Origin: JACQFZ01 sp036381895
GTDB lineage: Bacteria; Pseudomonadota; Gammaproteobacteria; Acidiferrobacterales; Sulfurifustaceae
Length of the DNA: 32,154 nucleotides
Assembly (NCBI GenBank): GCA_036381895.1
Contig: DASVBY010000039.1
Location: forward strand, 1 to 32,154
Direction: 5' to 3'
Shown here piece after piece: positions 1 through 9,437 of this stretch (the stretch's first letter is position 1; each line of letters starts with the position of its first letter). The notes beneath the pieces were generated by a model that saw only the letters and a list, made by a program, of their open reading frames with translations, did not search any database and was not told where the DNA came from. A program made the translations under genes and the position numbers.

Positions 1-1129
1 CGAGGCGCGTCAGGATCGCGAACATGGCCGCGAACTCGAGCGTGTGCGGCGCGATGTGGGCGCGGAAATCCGACAGATCGAGGAGCTTCTGGTAGATCTT
101 GATCTCCTCGTTGAGCCGCAGGTTGTACGGCACCTTCACCATCACGATACGGTCGAGGATCGCCTCGTTCGTCGGGTCACCGCGGAAGCGCTGCCATTCG
201 GCCTCGTTCGAGTGCGCCACGATGCAGGTGTCGACGTACACCGTACCGTGCCGCCCGGGCGCAGGAATGAACTTCTCCTGCGTCGCGGTGATCATGGTGT
301 GCAGGTACTCGGGCTCGTTCTTGAACACCTCGATGAATTCGGTGATGCCGCGGTTGCCGACGTTGAACGCGCCGTTCAGGTCGAGCGCGCGCGGATCGCC
401 CTCCGAGTAGGTGTCGAGCTTGGAGATATCGACCGAGCCGATGAGCACCGAGGTGTCCTGGTTGTTGGGGTCGACCGGGGGCACCACGCCGACGCCGCGG
501 CGCTCGTGCCGGGAGAAGGCGACCGTCGTCACCGGCACGTCCTCGTAGCGCCCGTGGTACTCCTCCTTGAGGCGCCAGCGGCACACCGGGCACAGCTCCC
601 CTTCGATGTGCACGTTCAGGCTCTTCTCGAACTCCGGGCGCAGGTGCTTCGGGATCAGGTGCAGTGGCTCTTCGGCCATCGGGCAGCCTTCGATGGCGTA
701 CACCGGCGGGCTCTGCTCGAGGCCGCGCTTGAGCTTTTCGATGAGCGAGCTCTTGCCGGCGCCGACCGGCCCCATCAGGTAGAGCACCTGGCGGCTCTCC
801 TCGCCGTGCATCGAGGCCGCGTGGAAATAACGCACGAGCTGCGCGATGGTGCGCTCGATGCCGAAGAATTCCGTATTGAAGAAGGGGTAGATCTTGAGCG
901 GTTCGTCGCCGAAGAGGCGCTTGAGCTTGGGATCGTCGGAATCGGCGACGTTCTGGATGCCGTCGCGCGTTATGGCCTCATAGACGCGCGCATGAGCGAG
1001 TTTGCAGATGGAGGGATCGGCCTTTACCTTGTCGAGGTACTCCAGAAATGTTCCCCGCCACTCGAGTTGTTGCCGCTGAGCGCGGTCCTTCTCGATGAGA
1101 TCGGTGAACGCGGACGTCTTTTGAGGCAT
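1..1129 (-). CDS. prkA: PrkA family serine protein kinase, 5' part (runs off the left edge)
   Basis: The gene reads leftward from ATG at 1129 and continues past base 1, so 376 codons of an expected ~640 are visible. The visible part is the AAA+-like N-terminal region of PrkA. It has a Walker A motif GPVGAGKSS with the lysine at about residue 126, preceded by a stretch typical of the family (FFNTEFFGIERTI). Further family-typical blocks are a CPVCRW cysteine pair and DRIVMVKVPYN near the visible end. PrkA proteins are cytoplasmic stress or starvation kinases, usually in an operon with yeaH and spoVR. Those partners would lie downstream, outside the window. A GAGGAA ribosome site about 7 nt before the ATG supports this start. 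The leader is over 100 nt and carries a good sigma70-like promoter and a tiny upstream ORF. No frame disruption is seen. Confidence 0.93.
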   Translation of the reverse strand, partial: MPQKTSAFTDLIEKDRAQRQQLEWRGTFLEYLDKVKADPSICKLAHARVYEAITRDGIQNVADSDDPKLKRLFGDEPLKIYPFFNTEFFGIERTIAQLVRYFHAASMHGEESRQVLYLMGPVGAGKSSLIEKLKRGLEQSPPVYAIEGCPMAEEPLHLIPKHLRPEFEKSLNVHIEGELCPVCRWRLKEEYHGRYEDVPVTTVAFSRHERRGVGVVPPVDPNNQDTSVLIGSVDISKLDTYSEGDPRALDLNGAFNVGNRGITEFIEVFKNEPEYLHTMITATQEKFIPAPGRHGTVYVDTCIVAHSNEAEWQRFRGDPTNEAILDRIVMVKVPYNLRLNEEIKIYQKLLDLSDFRAHIAPHTLEFAAMFAILTRL

Positions 1130-1158
1130 AGCAAAGTTCCTCGTAGTGTTTGGTTCGC

Positions 1159-1170
1159 TTACATCGTCAT
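1159..1170 (-). other. Three-codon upstream ORF in the prkA leader (Met-Thr-Met-stop)
   Basis: Seen directly: on the minus strand the leader of prkA contains ATGACGATGTAA preceded by GGAG with a 7-nt spacer. It ends 29 nt before the prkA start. Whether it is translated is inference; it could be chance. Minimal ORFs in leaders can couple or throttle translation of the next gene. Confidence 0.2.
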
Positions 1171-1249
1171 TCTCAATCTCCGTTGTTATTGTTTCGAAAC
1201 ATCGGGCGCAATCGTATCGGCACCACACCCCGGGTATCCGTTCAGTTTC

Positions 1250-1276
1250 ATTATAGCTTTTTTGCGCCCGCGACAA
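1250..1276 (-). promoter_or_regulatory. Candidate sigma70-type promoter for prkA
   Basis: On the minus strand TTGTCG (1276-1271) is followed after 15 nt by a perfect TATAAT (1255-1250). The spacer includes a run of six A. The predicted start near 1243 gives a leader of about 114 nt. The spacer is 2 nt shorter than ideal. PrkA is starvation-induced in other bacteria, so other sigma factors may also act; none is recognisable here. Confidence 0.5.
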
Positions 1277-1463
1277 TGCAACAAACCCCGGAAACGGCCA
1301 CACTGCTGCACATTAGTCAAGGGAGTGAGTTCCGCATCCGTGCCGTCGATCCGCCGGGAAGCGCAGCGCATCGCGCGAGGCGCTACTTCACCCTGTGCAG
1401 CGTGTTGTCGCCCGTGCACGTCGTCGATACGGTCGACAAACATGCTCTTTGACCTTGCTTTCG

Positions 1464-1490
1464 TTGTCGTGTTCCGGTTTGGGGTATTCT
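1464..1490 (+). promoter_or_regulatory. Weak promoter candidate upstream of the DNA ligase gene
   Basis: TTGTCG (1464-1469) and TATTCT (1485-1490) are separated by 15 nt. The predicted start lies roughly 110 nt before the ligase start codon. The match is moderate and the spacer short, so this is only a candidate. Confidence 0.25.
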
Positions 1491-1608
1491 TCGGACGGCA
1501 GCGCTGCGCCATGGCGCGGACGCGGCGGGGTGGAGCTGTATTAATGGAAGGGGGCGCGGACGCTCGCATGCGGGCGATGCGGCGACGCAAACGCGAGGAC
1601 GTGTCGCC

Positions 1609-3153
1609 GTGCGACTGATGGAGCTGGTCGAGATCTCGGAGCGGCTGCAGGGAACCGCGCAGCGGCTCAAGAAGACGGCGGTGCTCGCCGCATGGCTGCA
1701 CCGCCTCGAACGCGCCGAGATCGCAATCGGCGTGCATTATATGAGCGGGCGGCTGCCGCAGGGCCGCATCGGCATCGGCGCAAGGCTCCTCGCCGCGGCG
1801 GCGCAGACCGCGCCCGCATGTGCGCCGACGCTCACCCTCGTCGAGATCGACGCGGCGCTCGCGCGTTTGGCCGAAGTCCGCGGTGCGGGCTCGGGTGCCC
1901 GCCGGCGCGCGTTGCTCGCCGAGCTCTACGCCCGCGCTACGCGCCCGGAGCAGGAGTTCCTGTACCGCCTCTTGACCGGCGAACTGCGTCAGGGCGCGCT
2001 CGAGGGCTTGATGCTCGAGGCGGTTGCTGCTGCGGCGGACATCGACGCCGCGGAGGTGCGCCGCGCGGCGATGCTCGCGGGCGATCTGCCGCCGGTGGCG
2101 GAGGCGGCGCTCGCCGAGGGCCGGTCGGGTCTCGCGCGGTTCCGGCTCACGCCGCTCGCGGCCGTCAAGCCGATGCTCGCGCAAACGGCGGCGAACGTCG
2201 AGGAGGCGCTCGCGCGGCTCGGGAAAGCGGCGTTCGAGTTCAAGCTCGACGGCGTGCGCGTGCAGGTGCACAAAGCGGGCGATGCGGTGCGCGTCTACAC
2301 CCGTCGACTGCAGGACGTGACCGACTCGGTACCCGAGATCGTCGACGCCGTGCGCGGACTCGACGCCGGGCGCCTGATCCTGGACGGTGAAGCGATCAGT
2401 TGCGCCGAGGACGGGCGGCCGCGTCCGTTCCAGGAGACAATGCGCCGGTTCGGACGCAAGCAGGGCGTGAACGCGCTGCGGGCCGAGCTCCCGCTGTCGG
2501 TGCTGTTCTTCGATTGTCTCCATCTCGACGGGCGGGACCTCGTCGGCGAGCCGGCAAGCGCCCGCTTCGAAGCGCTCGCGGCGGCGCTGCCGGCCGGGCT
2601 GCAGATTCCGCGGTGCATCACCGCCGATGCCGAGGAGGCCCGGGCCTTTCTTGAGCACGCGCTAGCGCGAGGTCACGAAGGCCTGGTGGCCAAGGCGCTC
2701 GACGCCCCCTACGCGGCGGGTGACCGCGGCGGGGCCTGGCTCAAGATCAAAGTCGCGCGGACGCTCGATCTCGTCGTGCTGGCCGCCGAGTGGGGTCACG
2801 GGCGGCGGCGCGGCTGGCTCAGCAACCTGCACCTCGGCGCACGCGACCCCGGCACCGGCGGATTCGTCATGCTCGGCAAGACGTTCAAGGGTATGACCGA
2901 TGAGATGCTGCGCTGGCAGACCGAACGGCTGCTTGCGCTCGAGCGGCGGCGCGACGCTCATACGGTCTACGTGCAGCCCGAGCTCGTCGTCGAGGTCGCG
3001 TTCGACGGTCTGCAGCAGAGTCCGCAGTACCCGGGCGGCCTCGCGCTTCGCTTCGCCCGCGTAAAGGGCTACCGCGCGGACAAGGCGCCGGAAGAGGCCG
3101 ATACGATAGAAACGGTGAGAGCGCTGTACGCACGCCAGAACCAGCGCGTCTGA
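1609..3153 (+). CDS. ATP-dependent DNA ligase, LigB (archaeal/actinobacterial) type
   Basis: The 514-residue protein has the layout of an archaeal-type ATP-dependent DNA ligase: an N-terminal DNA-binding domain (about residues 1-190), an adenylation domain with the nucleotidyl-accepting lysine in FEFKLDGVRVQVH (K212), and an OB-fold domain. Motif III-like LSVLFFDCLHLDG, motif IV-like HEGLVAKA and motif V-like GAWLKIK are all present. It would seal nicked DNA using ATP. Length and C-terminal wording (RRRGWLSNLHLGARDP, GKTFKGMTDEML, PGGLALRFARVK) match what I remember of actinobacterial LigB (~507 aa) rather than short periplasmic LigE or multidomain LigD. GTG at 1609 is chosen because GAGGAC lies 8 nt before it; ATG at 1618 is the alternative. 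No Ku gene is in the window. Most bacteria rely on an NAD-dependent ligase as the essential enzyme, so this is probably an accessory repair ligase (inference). Confidence 0.93.
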   Translation: MRLMELVEISERLQGTAQRLKKTAVLAAWLHRLERAEIAIGVHYMSGRLPQGRIGIGARLLAAAAQTAPACAPTLTLVEIDAALARLAEVRGAGSGARRRALLAELYARATRPEQEFLYRLLTGELRQGALEGLMLEAVAAAADIDAAEVRRAAMLAGDLPPVAEAALAEGRSGLARFRLTPLAAVKPMLAQTAANVEEALARLGKAAFEFKLDGVRVQVHKAGDAVRVYTRRLQDVTDSVPEIVDAVRGLDAGRLILDGEAISCAEDGRPRPFQETMRRFGRKQGVNALRAELPLSVLFFDCLHLDGRDLVGEPASARFEALAAALPAGLQIPRCITADAEEARAFLEHALARGHEGLVAKALDAPYAAGDRGGAWLKIKVARTLDLVVLAAEWGHGRRRGWLSNLHLGARDPGTGGFVMLGKTFKGMTDEMLRWQTERLLALERRRDAHTVYVQPELVVEVAFDGLQQSPQYPGGLALRFARVKGYRADKAPEEADTIETVRALYARQNQRV

Positions 3154-3212
3154 GGCAGTGACATGCGGCGGGCGCCGGCGGCTCGAAGCGTGGCGCACGC
3201 CGCTGGAACGTA

Positions 3213-3218
3213 TATAAT
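3213..3218 (+). promoter_or_regulatory. Candidate -10 element (TATAAT) for the exported protein at 3303
   Basis: A perfect TATAAT lies in TATATAATGCC. TGGCGC at 3191-3196 is a poor -35 at 16 nt. The predicted leader is about 78 nt and GC-rich. Confidence 0.45.
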
Positions 3219-3302
3219 GCCGCGCGCGGCCGCCTCGGCCGAAGGTATCGCCCGCCGTCGCGGGCGTCGGTCGAAATCCTGTTCTTCTCGGACTCGGCGG
3301 TT

Positions 3303-3752
3303 GTGAACGCTTTGCTTGCTCGTTTCCGTACGCTCCTCCTGTTTCCGTTCCTTTACGCCTGCGTGGTTCCGGCGGCGCGCGCCGGCGATCTGTTCATCGG
3401 CGCCGGTACCGGCGTCAAGGCGACCAACGGGCCGGCGTTCCAGCTCGCTCTGCCGGTGCTGCACGAGAACGTCGAGCTGCACTATCTCACGTGGGATCAC
3501 GACGGCCGGCGCAGCGGTGCGGCGAACCTCGGCTACCGCTTCGAGGGCGCGAGTCCGTTCAGCCTCGTGATCGGGATCGCCTATGTGAGCCGCCTGAGCG
3601 AGAACCTGCTGCGGCACGCGAACGCCTACTTCGAGGTGCGGGCAAGACTGTCGAAGCGCTTTTCCTGCGCGGTCGGGCACTACTCGACCGTCGGCGACGA
3701 CATGGGTGAGAACATGCTGCTCTGCGGCGTGCACTGGGGCGGCGCCCGCTAG
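3303..3752 (+). CDS. Small exported protein, possible PagL-like lipid A deacylase / acyloxyacyl hydrolase
   Basis: The 149-residue product starts with a Sec signal peptide: Arg at 7 and 9, a hydrophobic core, and an AxA-type cleavage site near A27. The mature part alternates polar and hydrophobic residues in short strands with glycine and aromatic residues, as in small outer-membrane barrels. Near the C-terminus FEVRARLSKRFSCAVGHYS is followed by DDMGEN. This places H126, S128 and E136 in an order like the His-Ser-Glu active site of PagL, which removes a 3-O acyl chain from lipid A at the outer membrane. The Ser-to-Glu spacing is about 4 residues shorter than in Pseudomonas PagL as I recall it, and the protein is shorter than the ~170 aa family norm. 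The GTG start has no clear ribosome site. The assignment is tentative; an uncharacterised barrel-like protein is the fallback. It stands alone, convergent with lon. Confidence 0.6.
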   Translation: MNALLARFRTLLLFPFLYACVVPAARAGDLFIGAGTGVKATNGPAFQLALPVLHENVELHYLTWDHDGRRSGAANLGYRFEGASPFSLVIGIAYVSRLSENLLRHANAYFEVRARLSKRFSCAVGHYSTVGDDMGENMLLCGVHWGGAR

Positions 3753-3761
3753 CAGCGGCCG

Positions 3762-3783
3762 CCGCGCGGCGCCGGCCGCGCGG
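3762..3783. terminator. GC-only inverted repeat between convergent genes
   Basis: CCGCGCGG is repeated as its own inverse around a 6-nt loop (3762-3769 and 3776-3783) in the 39-nt gap between the exported-protein gene and lon. No U-run follows on either strand, so it is at best a weak bidirectional terminator or an attenuating hairpin. Confidence 0.3.
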
Positions 3784-3791
3784 AGCTTCGG

Positions 3792-6176
<2,385 letters not shown>

Positions 6177-6190
6177 AAGCTCTATGCCTC

Positions 6191-6583
6191 TCACATTCGC
6201 CGCAGAAAGATCGTTATGCAGCCGTTCGCCAGCTCCTGGCGCTCGAGCTGATACGCGCCGGCCGGGAGCGCGATCTCGCGCTCGAAGCGGCCTTGCGGTA
6301 TCTCCAGCCGCCGGATAGTGGCGTCGCGCAGCTCCGCCGGCCACGGCCGCATTCCGGTGATGCGAAGCGCGTTGGTGTCGACCTGCACCCGCACTTCCTC
6401 GGGCGGAACACCGGGCAGTGCCACCATGAGCACCACGCCGTCGCTGGTTTCGAAAAGGTCCACCGGCGGCTCCCAGATCGGACCGGCCGGCGAGCCGGCG
6501 CACTGGAAGAACTGCCGGTGCAGGCGCTCGGCTCGCTCGAGCAGCTCGAGAGCCTCCGCCCACATGTAACGGCGATGCATCAT
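6191..6583 (-). CDS. Hsp20/alpha-crystallin family small heat shock protein
   Basis: This 130-residue protein has an alpha-crystallin domain from about residue 38 (PPVDLFETSDGVVLMVALPG) to the C-terminus, with the family-typical ALPGV-x5-VRVQVD and the closing strand GCITIFLRR. Small heat shock proteins hold unfolding proteins in a refoldable or degradable state in the cytoplasm. The very short C-terminal tail (LRRM) lacks the usual I-x-I anchor motif, so oligomer assembly may differ. Two consecutive ATG codons (6583 and 6580) open the frame; no strong ribosome site is visible. lon starts 14 nt downstream, which suggests one operon that hands clients from holdase to protease. No clear sigma32 promoter was found upstream. 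Confidence 0.92.
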   Translation of the reverse strand: MMHRRYMWAEALELLERAERLHRQFFQCAGSPAGPIWEPPVDLFETSDGVVLMVALPGVPPEEVRVQVDTNALRITGMRPWPAELRDATIRRLEIPQGRFEREIALPAGAYQLERQELANGCITIFLRRM

Positions 6584-6719
6584 GGTCGTCTTGCTCGCAA
6601 TGGCTGTAGCTACGAAACAGGCTATTGATGCGGCCGCTGCGGCGCAATATCAACTCGCCCGGTCGCGCCGGGCCCGCTCCGGGTAGTCGCGCGGGCAGCG
6701 CAGGACCGCCGGGCAGGGG

Positions 6720-6736
6720 TATCATCCGTCCGCATG
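6720..6736 (+). promoter_or_regulatory. Possible leaderless start: -10-like TATCAT 8 nt before the ATG at 6734
   Basis: TATCAT occupies 6720-6725 and the ATG begins at 6734. There is no Shine-Dalgarno. If this is the -10 element, transcription would start at or within about two bases of the start codon. No convincing -35 is present. Confidence 0.35.
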
Positions 6737-7267
6737 GTGTATTCCTATTATCGGCGGCTGAGCCGGCGGCAGCAGGCAACGTACCGCCGCAGCGACGAGA
6801 TCGGCGCCATTCGCATACCCGATCCGCGCCCGCTCCAGCCGCTCGCGCACGCGCTCGCCGAGGCGCTCGCCGCGGACAATCAGCCGCGCACGCAGGCGCT
6901 CAGCCAGGAAATCGCCGACGCCCTCGTCGCGCGGCTCAAGGTTTCGCCGGTGAGCGTCGCGGTCCTCGCGGTGCGCCCGCGCAACGACTGGGGCGAGCTG
7001 CACGGGTGCTATCTGCCGGCCTCGCCCGAGCGCGGCGCCCGGATCATGCTGTGGATGCGCACCGCGCAGCGCCAGCGCGTGGTCGCGTTTCGCACCTTCC
7101 TGCGCACGCTGCTGCACGAGCTCTGCCACCACCTGGACTACACGCTGCTCGGGTTGCCGGATTCCTTTCATACGCTCGGCTTCTACCGGCGCGAGTCGAG
7201 CCTGTTCCGCCAGCTCGCGCCGAGCGCGAAAGCCGCATCGCCGAAGGGGGCGGGCGGTACGCGCTAA
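6734..7267 (+). CDS. Uncharacterised HExxH putative zinc metalloprotease
   Basis: The 177-residue soluble-looking protein carries a zincin motif HELCHHLDY (H128, E129, H132). It is followed 14 residues later by the segment DSFHTLGFYRRESSLF, with H146 and E154 as candidate third metal ligands. That layout suggests a zinc-dependent peptidase fold with the active site in the C-terminal third. The N-terminal half (about 1-100) is helical and rich in Arg, Ala and Gln, with no signal peptide or membrane segment. I do not recognise a named family; similar proteins are annotated as hypothetical in proteobacteria. It is divergent from hsp20-lon across about 150 bp, which makes a link to protein quality control possible but unproven. 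There is no ribosome site; a -10-like TATCAT sits 8 nt before the ATG. The last ~20 residues (APSAKAASPKGAGG) look disordered. Confidence 0.8.
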   Translation: MVYSYYRRLSRRQQATYRRSDEIGAIRIPDPRPLQPLAHALAEALAADNQPRTQALSQEIADALVARLKVSPVSVAVLAVRPRNDWGELHGCYLPASPERGARIMLWMRTAQRQRVVAFRTFLRTLLHELCHHLDYTLLGLPDSFHTLGFYRRESSLFRQLAPSAKAASPKGAGGTR

Positions 7268-7307
7268 CCCGGATGCGGCCGGAGCAGGGCGCGTGCTACA
7301 ACCGGGC

Positions 7308-7775
7308 ATGGCGCTTCGCCGGACGACGGAACCGCTGCTCCTGCTCCTCGCGCTCCTGCTCCCGGGCTGTGCGAGCGCCCCCGGCGCACTGGCGCCGCCC
7401 CTGGTGCACCTGAGCGACCTGCGTGTTAAGGACGTACGGCTCTTCGAGCAGCGCTACACGCTGGTGCTGCGGCTCGAGAACCCGAACCCCGCGGAGCTGC
7501 CGGTAAGGGGCATGGCGTACCGCGTGCTGCTGAACGACGTCGAGGTGGGCGGCGGCACCAGCCGGACCGAGCTCGTCATCCCGCCCTACGACGAGGCGCT
7601 GGTCGAGGTCGACATGACCAGCAATCTCTTCTCGCTCCTCGACCGGATGCGACGCTTCGCCCGGCGCAGCGACGACGGCTTCGAGCTCGCGATCCGCGGC
7701 ACGGTCAGTGTCGCCAACGCCTCGCAGCCGCTGCCGTTCGCCGTGCGCGCGCAGCTCGGCGGCGCTATGCAGTAG
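7308..7775 (+). CDS. LEA14/WHy-domain lipoprotein
   Basis: The 155-residue product starts with a lipoprotein signal: basic N-terminus, a leucine-rich core and a lipobox LLPGC, with the lipid-bearing cysteine at residue 21 from ATG 7308. The rest is a LEA_2/WHy-type beta-sandwich domain. It has the hallmark VKDVRLFEQRYTLVLRLENPNP followed by a Val/Leu alternation and a conserved polar middle (GMAYRVLLNDVEVGGG). Such periplasmic or outer-membrane-attached proteins are linked to desiccation or envelope stress, with no defined reaction. GTG at 7293 is an in-frame alternative with GGAG 8 nt upstream. ATG 7308 gives a more normal signal peptide, and TACAAC with an extended TGC (7294-7302) sits 5 nt before it. 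The gene lies 40 bp after the HExxH gene on the same strand, so read-through is also possible. Confidence 0.85.
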   Translation: MALRRTTEPLLLLLALLLPGCASAPGALAPPLVHLSDLRVKDVRLFEQRYTLVLRLENPNPAELPVRGMAYRVLLNDVEVGGGTSRTELVIPPYDEALVEVDMTSNLFSLLDRMRRFARRSDDGFELAIRGTVSVANASQPLPFAVRAQLGGAMQ

Positions 7776-7780
7776 CTCGG

Positions 7781-7843
7781 CATATTCATATAGATACTCG
7801 GTATAGACCCCAGCCGTCCCCCCGAGAGGCGCGATGGTAGAAT
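7781..7843 (+). promoter_or_regulatory. Candidate promoter region of the peroxiredoxin gene
   Basis: An AT-rich patch (7781-7807, containing TATAGA at 7802-7807) and a separate TAGAAT at 7838-7843 precede the gene. Either could be a -10 element; neither has a good -35. The patch is conspicuous in an otherwise very GC-rich stretch. Confidence 0.3.
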
Positions 7844-7899
7844 CGCTCGCACGCGAAGCGCCGCCGACGTCGGCGGCGGCCAATTCGGAGGACACGGAC

Positions 7900-8559
7900 A
7901 TGGCACTACAAATCGGCGATACCGCCCCGGATTTCGAAGCGGAAACCACCGAAGGGCGGATCCGCTTCCACGAGTGGATAGGCGACAGCTGGGCGGTGCT
8001 GTTCTCGCACCCGAAGGACTTCACACCGGTCTGCACTACCGAGCTCGGCCAGGTCGCGAAGCTGAAATCCGAGTTCGACAAGCGCAACACCAAGGTGGTC
8101 GGCTTGAGCGTCGACTCGGTCGACGATCACAAGCGCTGGGCCAAGGACATCGAGGACGCGACCGGCAAGGCGCCGAACTATCCGCTGATCGGCGATACGG
8201 ATCTCAAGGTGGCCAAGCTCTACGGAATGATCCACCCGAACGCGAGCGGCAACGCGCAGGGGCGCACCGCCAACGACAACGCCACCGTGCGCTCGGTGTT
8301 CATCATCGGTCCGGACAAGAAGATCAAGCTGATCCTCACGTATCCGATGGCGGTCGGCCGCAACTTCGACGAGATCCTGCGCGCGGTCGATGCGCTGCAG
8401 ATCAACGCGAAGCACAACGTGGCGACCCCGGCCGACTGGAAGCCGGGCGAGGACGTGATCATCCCGACGTCGGTGAGCGACGAGCAGGCGCGCCAGAAGT
8501 TTCCGGGCGGCTGGAAGGCCGTGAAGCCGTACCTGCGCGTGACGCGCGCACCGCAATAA
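7900..8559 (+). CDS. 1-Cys peroxiredoxin (Prx6/AhpC-TSA family)
   Basis: The 219-residue protein reduces peroxides in the cytoplasm. The peroxidatic cysteine is C45 in PKDFTPVCTTELG, and no other cysteine is present in the whole protein, which defines the 1-Cys type. The thioredoxin-fold part covers about residues 1-165, and the C-terminal Prx6-specific dimer domain follows (ADWKPGEDVIIP, FPGGWKAVKPYLR). Length matches Prx6 proteins (~215-225 aa). With no resolving cysteine it must be recycled by an external thiol donor, not visible here. ATG at 7900 is chosen over an in-frame ATG at 7834 because GGAGGA lies 7 nt upstream and the family N-terminus (MALQIGDTAPDFE) begins there. It is monocistronic, closed by a strong hairpin terminator. 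Confidence 0.96.
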   Translation: MALQIGDTAPDFEAETTEGRIRFHEWIGDSWAVLFSHPKDFTPVCTTELGQVAKLKSEFDKRNTKVVGLSVDSVDDHKRWAKDIEDATGKAPNYPLIGDTDLKVAKLYGMIHPNASGNAQGRTANDNATVRSVFIIGPDKKIKLILTYPMAVGRNFDEILRAVDALQINAKHNVATPADWKPGEDVIIPTSVSDEQARQKFPGGWKAVKPYLRVTRAPQ

Positions 8560-8585
8560 CCCGCTGCGCACCGCGCTTTGTCCCG

Positions 8586-8612
8586 ACGCCCGGTCGCCCG
8601 GGCGTTGTTTTT
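8586..8612 (+). terminator. Rho-independent terminator after the peroxiredoxin gene
   Basis: ACGCCCGG (8586-8593) pairs perfectly with CCGGGCGT (8598-8605) around a 4-nt loop, followed by TGTTTTT. It ends the peroxiredoxin transcript 27 nt after the stop codon. Confidence 0.88.
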
Positions 8613-8679
8613 GTGCGCCCGCACAGCCGGGGTTCTCCCGCACCGGCAGACACGACTGGCGCGGCTCGCCGCGCTCGCG

Positions 8680-8695
8680 GACAATCGGCGCAATG
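8680..8695 (+). promoter_or_regulatory. Possible leaderless start: -10-like GACAAT 7 nt before the ATG at 8693
   Basis: GACAAT at 8680-8685 precedes the ATG by 7 nt. There is no Shine-Dalgarno in the GC-rich upstream bases. The gene follows a strong terminator, so it needs its own promoter. No clear -35. Confidence 0.35.
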
Positions 8696-9409
8696 GGGGC
8701 GCATTCGGCAAGACCGACGGGAGTGCCGGCGGAGGAAGGGCGCCTGCGCCGCGCCTACCTGCTCGAGACCGCCGTCTACTTTCTCGTGCTCGTGCCGTGG
8801 ATGGGGTTCGCGACGCTCGGCCGGCGCCCCGATGACCTCGGCTTCCCGCTGGTCGCCACGGTCATCGTGCTGCACGACGTCGCGCTCACGGCGCTGGCGC
8901 TCTATCTCGTCTGGCGCAACGGCGAGGGCGCGGCGGCGGTCGGCTGGGTGCGGCGCGGCTGGGGCCGGGAAGCGCTGCTCGGCGTCGCGCTGTTCGTGCC
9001 GCTGTTTCTCGGCGTCGCGATTCTCGAAACGCTGCTGCGCGCCGCCGGATTCGCCGAGCCGGTCAAGCCGCCGACGTACCTGCTTCCGCAGGTGGGCACC
9101 GACTACGTGTTCGCGCTGGTGCTGCTCGTCGTCGTCGCGGTAGCCGAGGAAACCGTATTCCGCGGCTATCTGCTGCGTCGCTTCGTGCAGCTCACCGGCA
9201 GCGCCCGGGCGGCGGTGGTCCTCACCTCGCTCATCTTCGCGCTCGGCCACGGCTACCAGGGTCCGCTCGGCGTGATCGCCGTCGGTGCGATCGGCGCGGC
9301 GTTCGCCGCCGTCTACCTGTGGCGCGGGAGTCTGGTGGCGCCGGTGGTGATGCACTTCATTCAGAATTTTCTCGGGCTCATCGTCGCGCCGAGCGTGCTG
9401 CAGGGTTAG
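8693..9409 (+). CDS. CPBP family intramembrane glutamic endopeptidase
   Basis: The 238-residue integral membrane protein has about six to seven hydrophobic segments and the three CPBP (CAAX protease/bacteriocin-processing, Abi) motifs. These are EETVFR (E152, E153, R157), FALGH (H186) and HFIQN (H221, N225), which build the active site within the inner membrane. Family members cleave membrane-embedded substrates; bacterial substrates are mostly unknown. The N-terminal ~20 residues are cytoplasmic and charged. The gene follows the peroxiredoxin terminator and precedes a small membrane-protein gene by 58 bp. No bacteriocin or immunity gene is nearby, so a self-protection role is not supported by context. 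Confidence 0.92.
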   Translation: MGAHSARPTGVPAEEGRLRRAYLLETAVYFLVLVPWMGFATLGRRPDDLGFPLVATVIVLHDVALTALALYLVWRNGEGAAAVGWVRRGWGREALLGVALFVPLFLGVAILETLLRAAGFAEPVKPPTYLLPQVGTDYVFALVLLVVVAVAEETVFRGYLLRRFVQLTGSARAAVVLTSLIFALGHGYQGPLGVIAVGAIGAAFAAVYLWRGSLVAPVVMHFIQNFLGLIVAPSVLQG

Positions 9410-9437
9410 GCGCTGGACCGCGCGCCGCGCCGTTGCC

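Larger units (their letters stand above)
1130..1608. other. Divergent intergenic region between prkA and the DNA ligase gene
   Basis: This is the longest non-coding stretch in the window and is less GC-rich than its surroundings, especially 1140-1330. It holds a candidate promoter for prkA on the minus strand, a three-codon upstream ORF in the prkA leader, and a weaker promoter candidate for the ligase on the plus strand. A plus-strand reading frame of about 58 codons (1276-1452) is present but has no ribosome site and a lower third-position GC than the real genes here, so I do not call it. No RNA gene or repeat is apparent. Confidence 0.6.

Noticed and set aside
1276..1452. Possible 58-residue plus-strand ORF in the prkA-ligase gap
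   Set aside because: No ribosome site, no recognisable protein, third-position GC clearly below the real genes, and it overlaps the opposite-strand prkA promoter.
44..1618. Plus-strand open frame of 524 codons
   Set aside because: It is antisense to prkA and its promoter region; translation is low-complexity Arg/Val/Leu/His without domains. High GC leaves such frames open.
6584..6733. Search for a sigma32 heat-shock promoter upstream of hsp20
   Set aside because: No CTTGAAA/CCCCAT-like pair at proper spacing was found on the minus strand.
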